Shown: positions 43,701 through 46,790 of the stretch, piece by piece
Layout: every line of letters begins with the position of its first letter
How positions within the stretch are numbered: the stretch's first letter is position 1
Source of the DNA: Eledone cirrhosa
Lineage: Eukaryota; Mollusca; Cephalopoda; Octopoda; Eledonidae
DNA length: 64,000 bases
Direction of reading: 5' to 3'
Assembly (NCBI GenBank): GCA_964016885.1
Contig: OZ024760.1
Coordinates: 4,511,812-4,575,811 of the forward strand
The notes under the pieces: generated by a model
Told to the model about the DNA's origin: nothing
Database searches by the model: none
The model's input: the letters and a program-made list of their open reading frames with translations, nothing else
Position numbers and translations under genes: made by a program

Positions 43701-46255
43701 GCCCCCTCCTGTTCATCATAGTCCTGCAGGCAATAACGGAGGAGTTTAAGACCGGATGCCCATGGGAACTCCTGTATGCTGATGACCTCGCACTCATAGC
43801 TGAATCTATGGTAGAACTAGAGAATAAATTCCAAACCTGGAAGCAGGGACTAGAGAGAAAGGGCCTCAAAGTCAACATGACAAAGACTAAGGTCCTTGTA
43901 AGTAGACGAGAAAACAGAACCCAGATCCCCTCAGGGAAATGGCCTTGCTCAGTATGTAGGAAAGGTGTAGGTAGGAACTCCATTCTCTGCCCCAAATGCA
44001 AACAATGGGTACACAAGAGATGTAGCGGGATCTCAGGAAGCTTAATTAAGAATGTAGGATTCACATGCAGCAGCTGTGCTGAAACAGCAAGCAAACAGCC
44101 ACAGGAAACAAGTACCACCAATCTCTGGGAGGGCCCTGTAGAAACAGTAGGCAGCTTCTGCTACCTAGGTGACCGAATTAGCAACGGAGGTGGGTGCTCA
44201 GAAAGTACAATAACTAGGGTAAGAACGGGATGGAAGAAGTTTAGGGAACTACTACCACTGCTAGCTGCAAAAGGCTTCTCCCTCAGAATGAAAGGCAGAC
44301 TGTATGATACGTGTATCCGAACAGCGATGTTGCATGGTAGTGAGACCTGGGCGCTGAAGGTGGAAGACTTACGTAGATTAGAGAGAAACGAAGCCTGCAT
44401 GCTCCGATGGATGTGTAACAGTAATATACGTGAACGACAAAGCATAAAGGAATTGAGAGAGAGACTGAGCATAAGAGGAATCAAATGCTGCGTGCAGGAG
44501 AGGCGGTTACGCTGGTATGGACATGTGATGCATATGAAGGATGACAGCTGCATAAAAAGGTGCAGAGCACTAGAAGTTGATGGAAACCGCGGAGTGGGGA
44601 GACCCAAGATGACTTGGGATGAGGTGATAAAAGCCGACCTTACCCAACTACACCTCTCAAAGACAATGACACACGACCGTGACTTCTGGCGTCACGCAGT
44701 AATACAGGGTACCCGACCTCCCATGGGTACATGCTGAAGCATATAAACAATATGCCCCCACTCCCCCCACCGCAAGGTGGTCGTGGAGGTGCCACGGCAA
44801 AAAAAGCACCCAGCCCACACTGTAAAGTGGACGTGTAGGCGCCACGAAAAAGCACCCAGCACTCACTGTAAATGAGGTTGGTGTTAGGAAGGGCATCCAG
44901 CTGTAGAAATCAAGCCAGATCAGTTCCTGTATGAGCAAGGCATGGTCAGCCGACCAGACACTGCCCACAACAGGACAACCCGTCTAACCCATGCTAGCGT
45001 GGAAGAACGGACGTAAAACGGTGATGATGATGATGATGATGATGATTGCACATCATTACTGTTTTTCTGAGCACAGCTCTATGTGCCTTGGGTATGAGCA
45101 GTTTAGTTTTTGCTGATGTTGTTTCTATTGTATTGAATGTACTTGTAGTAATATGTGTGCAGTGCCTAGTAGTGCTATTTTTGTATGCTGTATATATTTG
45201 TAAGTCCTGGGGTTTTGGCTATGTATTAATCTGTGTGTGTTTATCAATCCTAGAGCACCTATTATTATAGGTATTGTTTCTGTTTTCATTTTCAACATTC
45301 GAGGCTGTTTTTATATCTTGTGGCCATGATAAAAGAGGTATGGTGAACACACTTGAAAGGTTTGAAGACGAGCACTTTCCTCTTTGAAGAATCCCTGATT
45401 AACTTCTTCAGATTCCACTTGAGGAGGAAAATAAGGGTAGAGAGAGAAGTGATACCTTCAAAGCAATTTGTTGAAAGGTGGGTGAGAGAAGCGAGCATGG
45501 TCCGAGTGAATGGGCCCACTCTGAGTGTAAGCCTGTAGATTGGAGGACTAGAACTGGGACAGGGCACTTGCCCTAAAGATCAGAGCATCTGTGGTTTTAT
45601 GGGGTTTTTTCCATGAATGATCCTCAAAGTCTCCTCCCTATTGAGGAATCTTCTCTGTTATTTTTTTTTTAAACATTGTTGAAATTTATTTACATGCAAA
45701 ACTCACACACCAACACATACACACTCTATGTTTTCATCCTGTACTGTCATAAGGTTTTTCTTGATGTAAACCCTTTGTGGTTAATAAAGAAATCATTATT
45801 ATTATTATTATTATTATTATTGGCAGATGTAAATAATTTTAGGGCAATGGATTGGCAGTATCGGTAGAGCGTCAGACACCATGTTTTGCAGTATAGAGTT
45901 ACGGCCCTTTACATTTTCAGTTCAAATCCCGCCGAGGTTAGATTTGACTTTCGTCCTTATGTGGTCGATAAAATAAAGCACCAGTAATGCACCGGGGTCG
46001 ATTTAATCAACTTTCCCCCTCCCCTCAAATTGCTGGCCTTGTGTCTAAAGTAGAGTAAGAAATTATAGCCAAATATCTGATAATACTTCATATAAACTAC
46101 ATGGAAAATAGCTTACTTTGTTCTTCTTCTTGTAATTGTTGACTTCTGTGGAGGAGCTCCTTTAAAGCAGCATCAGATTCTTCTTTGAAGGTGCCTTCAT
46201 TTCGAGAAACAACCAGTCTCTCAACCCCTGCCCTTTCGCCAAACTGGAAATGGTC
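24494..46255 (-). CDS. CCDC17: CCDC17-like coiled-coil protein (12 exons visible, 5' end missing)
   Basis: Exons in gene order: 46117-46255, 41973-42147, 36550-36600, 34622-34713, 33547-33612, 31808-31933, 29274-29419, 28268-28320, 27185-27415, 26466-26685, 25497-25595, 24494-24634. All joins keep phase, giving 512 residues. The protein starts with a Glu-rich helix ('KELLHRSQQLQEEEQ'), then a basic linker. Coiled coils follow in exons 6-7 ('LGDMEVKHEQLLSELNKL', 'KELEKHQRDLDKIV'). Exons 9-10 encode a compact beta-rich region, about residues 283-433 ('LYIQYNYIDGLPEEV', 'RGWTQIYFFNEYQQP'), possibly C2-like. A Pro-rich tail follows. The first visible exon has a 3' splice site (CAAG|GACC), so upstream exons lie beyond the satellite array. 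The name rests on this architecture and on convergence with NASP, as in human. Molecular function is not known to me; vertebrate CCDC17 is little studied. Confidence is high for a real gene, moderate for the name. Confidence 0.75.
24498..24503 (-). terminator. Candidate poly(A) signal overlapping the CCDC17-like stop
   Basis: On the - strand AATAAA spans the last codons (..TTA ATA AAC TAA). If used, the 3' UTR would be only 10-30 nt. A downstream alternative is possible. Confidence 0.35.
24740..25115. repeat. Dispersed repeat split by a MITE (filled site)
   Basis: Reverse-complement relative of 5380-5565, interrupted at TTAA by the MITE at 24796-24985. Flanking text on both sides ('GAGCTGTGAAATCTTGCATG' left, 'TAACTGCATTGTTTCTTTC' right) is contiguous in the other copy. 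Confidence 0.75.
24796..24985 (-). mobile_element. TTAA-type MITE, reference copy with both ends
   Basis: Ends are TTAACCCTTTAGCATTTG and TATATGCTAAAGGGTTAA. These are inverted ends of about 14 bp (CCCTTTAGCATTTA), with TTAA at both sides. TTAA target choice and a CCC..GGG terminus are features of piggyBac-type transposons, so this is best called a piggyBac-like MITE. There is no ORF. Length is 190 bp, against 200-225 for other copies. The matching empty site is at 5492-5495. Confidence 0.85.
25350..25452 (-). other. Orphan coding-like segment, frame-incompatible
   Basis: Between exons 11 and 12 of the CCDC17-like gene, the - strand has an acceptor-like GTTGTAG|TG and a donor-like GAGAA|GTGAGA around 103 nt. 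One frame encodes 'WTVYLGHFKPNIARHFL' and 'GRNTPELFEKELE', which reads like real protein. However, it enters and leaves in the wrong phase for both neighbouring exons, and the gap to exon 11 is only 44 nt. It may be a decayed exon, an alternative exon or an assembly indel. Confidence 0.35.
25665..25877 (+). mobile_element. TTAA-type MITE, both ends
   Basis: It runs from TTAACCCTTAAGCATTTAAA to AAATGCTGAAGGGTTAA, with TTAA at both sides. It lies in the intron after CCDC17-like exon 10. Confidence 0.85.
26130..26390 (-). repeat. Composite repeat with reversed SINE body and long T tract
   Basis: The left part ('GGCAGAGCCCATTCTTCTC', 'AGAAGAAGAATCGACCCCAG') resembles 5680-5830. A T run of about 35 follows (26251-26286), then the reversed SINE body 'ATCGACCTCAAAAGGACAAA' and a degraded head. 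Confidence 0.55.
26778..26987 (+). mobile_element. TTAA-type MITE, both ends
   Basis: It runs from TTAACCATTTAGCATTTAAA to ATATAAATGCAAAGGGTTAA. It lies in the intron between CCDC17-like exons 9 and 10. Confidence 0.85.
27499..27575 (+). mobile_element. MITE fragment (left end)
   Basis: TTAACCCTTTAGCATTTAAA with 'GGCCAGAATTATCTCACC', broken off after 'TTCAAACTGGCTGG'. Confidence 0.7.
27721..27882 (+). mobile_element. TTAA-type MITE, internally deleted
   Basis: It begins CTTTAGCATTTAAACTGG and ends GTAAATGCTAAAGGGTTAA. The 'GTTAAGGTATTGTTCTC' middle block is missing. Confidence 0.7.
28424..28590 (+). mobile_element. MITE fragment lacking both termini
   Basis: Only the internal body is present ('AGAATTCTCTCACTTC' through 'AATAGTAAATATAGATTTAA'). 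Confidence 0.6.
28591..28735 (-). repeat. SINE, reversed
   Basis: It shows 'TTGATCCCCAGTGCGTTACT', 'TATTTTATCAACCCCCGTAA', 'CATAAAGGGCCG' and 'CATGTCTGATGCTCAACCG', which is the reversed body and tRNA-like head of the main SINE family. Confidence 0.7.
28740..29045 (-). mobile_element. LINE 3' tail, reversed 5'-truncated copy
   Basis: It starts with (ATC)n and 'CCGTTTTACGTCCGGTCTTC', then 'CTAGCATGGGTTAGATGGG' and 'GATGCCCTTCCTAACACC', with three 'GACCACTTTACAGTG' modules. It is the reversed tail of the family at 42665-45047. Confidence 0.8.
29048..29255 (-). repeat. SINE, reversed
   Basis: It runs from 'CACAAGGCCAACAATTTGG' through 'TTTTATCGACCCTGTAAGG' to the reversed tRNA-like head 'CTGATACTGCCAATCC'. 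It ends about 20 bp from CCDC17-like exon 7. Confidence 0.75.
29515..29645 (+). mobile_element. MITE fragment (right half)
   Basis: It starts at 'GTATTGTTCTCAAAACAAAT' and ends 'GTAAATGCTAAAGGTTTAA'. The left half is absent. Confidence 0.65.
29866..30110 (+). repeat. SINE body fragment followed by LINE fragment
   Basis: 29866-29945 shows the SINE body ('CTGCTGAGGTCAACTTTACC'). 30000-30110 is the reverse complement of the LINE fragment at 12860-13215 ('GACAGTTGCTTCTGACAGGA', 'GTGTTTGAGGACTCTGCCC'). Confidence 0.6.
30579..30783 (+). mobile_element. TTAA-type MITE, right end decayed into (TA)n
   Basis: The left end is TTAACCCTTTAGCATGTAAA. The body is complete; the right end passes into TATATATAGAGAGTAAT and loses CTAAAGGG. 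Confidence 0.75.
31060..31443 (+). mobile_element. LINE 3' tail, young 5'-truncated copy
   Basis: A 384-bp copy almost identical to 44668-45047, from 'ACACGACCGTGACTTCTGGC' to a (GATGAT)n end. It includes the last codons of the reverse-transcriptase ORF. A C run of about 21 (31147-31167) replaces the shorter C-rich stretch of the long copy. Confidence 0.85.
31938..32296. repeat. (TATATG/TATATA)n microsatellite array
   Basis: About 350 bp of TA with interspersed TG ('GTATATATAT', 'ATGTATGTTTATATATAG'), starting 5 bp outside the acceptor of CCDC17-like exon 6. It gives an incidental Tyr/Ile-rich open frame. Confidence 0.85.
32387..32614 (-). pseudogene. LINE reverse-transcriptase fragment (motif A)
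   Basis: The - strand encodes 'CILALEDLKKAYDRIPWDLL', which is RT motif A with the 'KKAYDRIPW' signature. Nearby is 'GSLVFTPDAAQLTKY'-type text. It is a short, broken fragment of a LINE different from the one at 42665-45047. Confidence 0.7.
32601..32776 (+). mobile_element. MITE, left end missing
   Basis: It starts at 'AGAATTCTCTCACTTCTTAC' and ends 'GTGAATGCTAAAGGGTTTG'. Confidence 0.65.
32836..32985 (+). repeat. tRNA-derived SINE with clear A and B boxes
   Basis: The A box is TGGCTGAGTGG, and the B box GTTCGATTC follows about 20 bp later. This is RNA polymerase III promoter layout with a short tRNA-like head. A body 'TGAGCAAGACACTTCATTTC' follows. It is shorter than a tRNA and lacks a foldable acceptor stem, so it is a SINE and not a tRNA gene. 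Confidence 0.65.
33209..33535 (+). mobile_element. TTAA-type MITE carrying a nested SINE
   Basis: The outer ends are TTAACCCTTTAGTGTTCAAA and GTGAATGCTAAAGGGTTAA. A reversed SINE (about 33390-33517) splits it near 'ATAGTATATATAAAT'. It lies 12 bp from CCDC17-like exon 5. Confidence 0.8.
33390..33517 (-). repeat. SINE nested in a MITE, reversed
   Basis: It runs from 'AATTGTTTCTACTTTTGGCA' through 'TTTATCGACCTCGTAAGG' to 'GGGATTTGAACTCATATTG'. The tRNA-like head is truncated. Confidence 0.8.
33730..33935. repeat. Inverted repeat, ~46-bp arms around a ~110-bp centre
   Basis: Arms read 'AGTTTCAGATGTTAAAGTCC' at 33756-33775 and its reverse complement 'GGACTTTAACATCTGAAACT' at 33891-33910. The match extends outward through 'AGAATAAGAAAATG'. 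The centre, with 'GATCACACGAACCCAGTG', is unique here. It could be a foldback MITE. Confidence 0.7.
34085..34235 (+). repeat. Second tRNA-derived SINE family
   Basis: The head is 'GGCATGGCTGTGTTGTTAAG', then 'TTGCAACCACATGGATGC', then 'GGCTCCTTGGGCAAGTGCC' and 'TGACCAATGCCTTGTAAGT'. This is the abundant cephalopod 'GCATGGCTGTGTGG' SINE type as I recall it. Confidence 0.7.
34776..35345 (-). pseudogene. LINE 3' end: broken RT C-terminus and tail, reversed
   Basis: Reading the - strand: 'RWYGHVMHMKDDSCIK', then 'RALEVDGSCGVGRPKKTW', then 'DEVIKADL', then the tail ending in (GATGAT)n at 34776. It is the same family as the ORF at 42674-44737, with stops and a short duplication ('LTHTQLH'). Confidence 0.8.
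35861..36091 (+). mobile_element. TTAA-type MITE, both ends
   Basis: It runs from TTAACTCTTTAGCATTTAAA to ATATAGCTAAAGGGTTAA, with small internal duplications ('AAGATAAAGATAAAGCC'). Confidence 0.8.
36660..37151 (+). mobile_element. TTAA-type MITE split by a SINE-like insertion
   Basis: The left part (36660-36826) has the family body. The right part (37098-37151) begins 'ACAATAGTAAATATAGAGT' and ends CTAAAGGGTTAA. About 270 bp of other repeat lies between. The left part starts 60 bp from CCDC17-like exon 3. Confidence 0.75.
36845..37080 (+). repeat. SINE-like insertion inside the split MITE
   Basis: It contains 'GGCTCATTTGGCTGGTGC', 'TGGACAGGAGGCCAGTCCGT' and 'CGCAGGGTTAAACCCCCAGC'. I recall this text as a common cephalopod dispersed repeat. 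No ORF. Confidence 0.6.
37148..37290 (+). repeat. MITE fragment plus SINE tail
   Basis: 37148-37225 carries the left MITE half, sharing a TTAA with the previous copy. It breaks at 'ACTGATGTTGAAGT' into the SINE tail 'CTAATCGACTTTCCCCTCC' (37233-37290). Confidence 0.6.
37297..37545 (+). repeat. SINE, nearly complete
   Basis: tRNA-like head 'GGCAGTATTGATAGAGCATC', B box 'CAGTTCAAATTCC', body 'GATTGATAAAATAAAGTACC', tail 'GGCCTTGTGCCTAAAGTAGA' and an ATT microsatellite. Confidence 0.8.
37655..37777 (+). pseudogene. LINE RT C-terminal fragment
   Basis: Encodes 'MLYGSETWAVNAEDWREMKH', the '(L/M)(Y/H)GSETW' motif of LINE ORFs, then runs into a MITE. Its last part is repeated at 41333-41410. Confidence 0.7.
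37700..37985. repeat. 286-bp direct repeat, left copy (flanks LTR element)
   Basis: It begins GGGCAGTAAATGCAG and ends GAGATAAT directly before the LTR (TGTGGTTAG). It matches 41333-41618 over the full 286 bp with only a few differences ('CCAACCACTC' vs 'CCAGCCACTC', 'GATATGG' vs 'GATAAGG'). It contains a LINE fragment and one and a half MITE ends. Confidence 0.9.
37986..38147 (-). repeat. Partial 3' LTR
   Basis: Matches 41079-41240 from TGTGGTTAGAAAAAGCC to GAGAGAGGCCCTCTGC, with an extra 'TTAC' and scattered substitutions. The distal ~90 bp are missing through a deletion that joins it to integrase sequence. Confidence 0.8.
38130..38525 (-). pseudogene. LTR element: integrase N-terminal zinc domain
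   Basis: It starts 'MPSEKNRADILTRVKKAW' and carries 'LHDMHHMGVDRSLFLARR', followed later by 'VRGCVRCQSID', an HHCC zinc-binding domain as in retroelement integrases. The frame ends in LTR sequence, and no DDE core is visible. It is truncated. Confidence 0.7.
38640..39160 (-). pseudogene. LTR element: RNase H region
   Basis: Motifs in order on the - strand: 'GTVWCDASSIALGVTL' (first catalytic Asp), 'NVAELDAVLRGVNLAL' (Glu) and 'IRTDSATVHGWV' (Asp). A stop and a frame change lie between the first and second motifs. The upstream part encodes the connection domain with 'GHYPIAGWLRTACSYVKRR'. Confidence 0.7.
39159..39830 (-). pseudogene. LTR element: reverse transcriptase
   Basis: The first part has 'ERWIEEGILLPWKE' and 'VRPVLDYRELNEHV', the finger motifs. 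The second has 'MDLKSAYLQLHIDEKLWR' (motif A) and 'LTRLGFGLSSAPKIM', then 'SYIDDVLVDES', with the catalytic YIDD. The two parts are in different frames (break near 39500). Confidence 0.8.
39838..40300 (-). pseudogene. LTR element: aspartic protease region
   Basis: 'RALVDTGCTTTLVTAG' shows the DTG active site of retroelement proteases at about 40205-40250. A stop follows shortly after, and the downstream part continues in the same frame ('MKIAVRGRRIRLSAIVVD', 'VMGMDAIGRLGG'). It is non-functional. Confidence 0.7.
40300..41010 (-). pseudogene. LTR element: gag with CCHC knuckle
   Basis: The likely start is ATG at 41008-41010 ('MATRLRMNEAIRAF'). The capsid-like helical part has 'ALYLEGDTLVLFLELDE' and 'ARIRWNGERVDIFAAKIRR'. 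A perfect zinc knuckle 'CYWCKRPAHIATNC' follows at about 40320-40365. An earlier knuckle ('CFRCHG') is broken by a frameshift near 40395. Confidence 0.75.
41079..41332 (-). repeat. 5' LTR, 254 bp, TG...CA
   Basis: On the - strand it starts TGTGGGTATGGTGTGGCATG and ends GGCTTTTTCTAACCACA. The outer part has three near-repeats of 'CCGG(T/C)C(G/A)AGCA'. It abuts the right copy of the 286-bp direct repeat without any intervening base. Confidence 0.8.
41333..41618. repeat. 286-bp direct repeat, right copy
   Basis: Partner of 37700-37985. Beyond its end the sequence continues as an ordinary MITE (TATGTAAGATAAAGCC), so this side is the original continuation of the locus. Confidence 0.9.
41461..41847 (+). 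mobile_element. Two adjacent TTAA-type MITEs in opposite orientation
   Basis: 41461-41689 is a full forward copy from TTAACCCTTTAGCATTTAAA to ATGTTGAAGGGTTAA. 41690-41847 is a reversed copy missing its outer left end, ending TTTAAATGCTAAAGGGTTAA. A short MITE end (TTAA at 41411) precedes them. Confidence 0.75.
42245..42458 (+). repeat. SINE, nearly complete
   Basis: Head 'GGCAGTATCGGTAGAGTGTC', B box 'GAGTTCAAATCCCGCC', body 'CTTACGGGGTCAATAAAATA', tail 'GGCCTTGTGCCTAAAGTAGA'. Confidence 0.85.
42470..42664 (+). repeat. SINE, nearly complete, adjoining the LINE
   Basis: Head 'GGCAGTATCTGTAGAGGGTT', B box 'GAGTTCAAATCCCGCC', the body, then 'GGCCTTGTGCCTAAAGTAGA'. It is tandem to the previous copy and directly precedes the 5'-truncated LINE. 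Confidence 0.85.
42665..45047 (+). mobile_element. 5'-truncated non-LTR retrotransposon with (GAT)n tail
   Basis: It comprises an intact RT ORF, a ~310-bp 3' region and a terminal (GATGAT)n tract. No apurinic endonuclease domain precedes the RT, so the 5' part is missing. The 3' region is the source of many short copies in this window (for example 31060-31443, 34776-35345 reversed, 28740-29045 reversed, 23855-24050). Confidence 0.85.
42674..44737 (+). CDS. LINE reverse transcriptase with embedded zinc finger (687 aa, intact)
   Basis: RNA-directed DNA polymerase of a non-LTR element. Residues 1-120 are Lys/Arg-rich. Then 'MGKATGPSGIAAEML' (~149-163), 'NYRGIKLMD' (211-219), 'FGFVPGRGTTNALF' (244-257), catalytic motif A 'FVDLEKAFDRVPR' (277-289), 'QGSVLSPLLF' (338-347) and 'LLYADDLALIAES' (366-378, YADD). 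Residues 425-468 form a C-x2-C, C-x2-C, H-x2-C, C-x2-C zinc finger of PHD type ('CPKCKQWVHKRCSGI'). The C-terminus has 'MLHGSETWALK', 'RLRWYGHVMHMKDD' and 'GVGRPKMTWDEVIKADL'. No stop or frameshift, which indicates a young copy. The start ATG lies at the truncation point and is probably not the native start. Confidence 0.9.
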   Translation: MRNNKVDEAVKAKRQAWKEWKNGGSRVHYIETKREARRQVYLARREAEDRKFKHVLQREDQKQEVFKIARQCVRDSCDVIGEKCIRNDKGELALTSAEKKDAWKSHYDRLLNEENAWEEETLPHVDPIEGPAVQVSGSVVSKAIRDMKMGKATGPSGIAAEMLKASGSVGHTITTRIVNQVILEGAIPKDWCSSIIVNCYKGKGDALDRGNYRGIKLMDQVMKVTERVIAQLIRDRVNIDEMQFGFVPGRGTTNALFLVRQLQEKYLAKSKPLYLAFVDLEKAFDRVPRAVIWWALRKLGVDEWLVKAVQAMYRGAVSKVRISNEYSEEFSVQVGVHQGSVLSPLLFIIVLQAITEEFKTGCPWELLYADDLALIAESMVELENKFQTWKQGLERKGLKVNMTKTKVLVSRRENRTQIPSGKWPCSVCRKGVGRNSILCPKCKQWVHKRCSGISGSLIKNVGFTCSSCAETASKQPQETSTTNLWEGPVETVGSFCYLGDRISNGGGCSESTITRVRTGWKKFRELLPLLAAKGFSLRMKGRLYDTCIRTAMLHGSETWALKVEDLRRLERNEACMLRWMCNSNIRERQSIKELRERLSIRGIKCCVQERRLRWYGHVMHMKDDSCIKRCRALEVDGNRGVGRPKMTWDEVIKADLTQLHLSKTMTHDRDFWRHAVIQGTRPPMGTC
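45048..45837. other. Non-coding interval between LINE and SINE
   Basis: No gene or known repeat recognised apart from the SINE-type tail 'CCTTTGTGGTTAATAAAGAA' with ATT repeats at about 45773-45820. Short open frames, one of them hydrophobic, lack a convincing start or splice context. Confidence 0.55.
45838..46058 (+). repeat. SINE, nearly complete
   Basis: Head 'GGCAGTATCGGTAGAGCGTC', B box 'CAGTTCAAATCCCGCC', body 'GTCGATAAAATAAAGCACC', tail 'GGCCTTGTGTCTAAAGTAGA'. It ends about 60 bp from CCDC17-like exon 1 of those visible. Confidence 0.85.
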
Positions 46256-46317
46256 CTTGACAGAACAAACAAAAAAAATTTTTAATTTTAAAATTTAAAC
46301 CAGTTGATCAAGTAACA

Positions 46318-46790
46318 GTATAATGGTGATAGTGATAGTGGTGATTGTGATGGTGATGATGGTGATAGTGGTGATTGTGATGGTGGTGATGGACATAGTG
46401 ATAGTGGTGATTGTGATGGTGATGATGGTGATAGTGGTGATTGTGATGGTGGTGATGGACATAGTGATAGTGGTGATTGTGATGGTGATGATGGAGTTAG
46501 TGATAGTGGTGATTGTGATGGTGGTGATGGACATAGTGATAGTGGTGATTGTGATGGTGATGATGGTGATAGTGGTGATTGTGATGGTGATGATGGAGAT
46601 AGTGATAGTGGTGATTGTGATGGTGATGATGGAGTTAGTGATAGTGGTGATTGTGATGGTGATGATGGAGTTAGTGATAGTGGTGATTGTGATGGTGATG
46701 ATGGAGTTAGTGATAGTGGTGATTGTGATGGTGGTGATGGACATAGTGATAGTGGTGATTGTGATGGTGATGATGGTGATTGTGATGGTG
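46318..46790. repeat. Left edge of the satellite with 30-bp units
   Basis: Besides 36-bp units, shorter ones of 30 bp occur (for example around 46350, 46425 and 46560), lacking one 'GATAGT' hexamer and the CAT/GTT triplet. An 18-bp unit ('GGTGATTGTGATGGTGAT') occurs near 46770. They look like the ancestral or edge-decayed form. Confidence 0.75.

Noticed and set aside
43492..44607. Two long - strand open frames opposite the LINE ORF
   Set aside because: Antisense of the reverse-transcriptase ORF, without independent motifs.
45046..45270. Hydrophobic 74-codon open frame downstream of the LINE
   Set aside because: It begins in the LINE's GAT tail without a proper ATG context and has no recognisable homology or splice signals.
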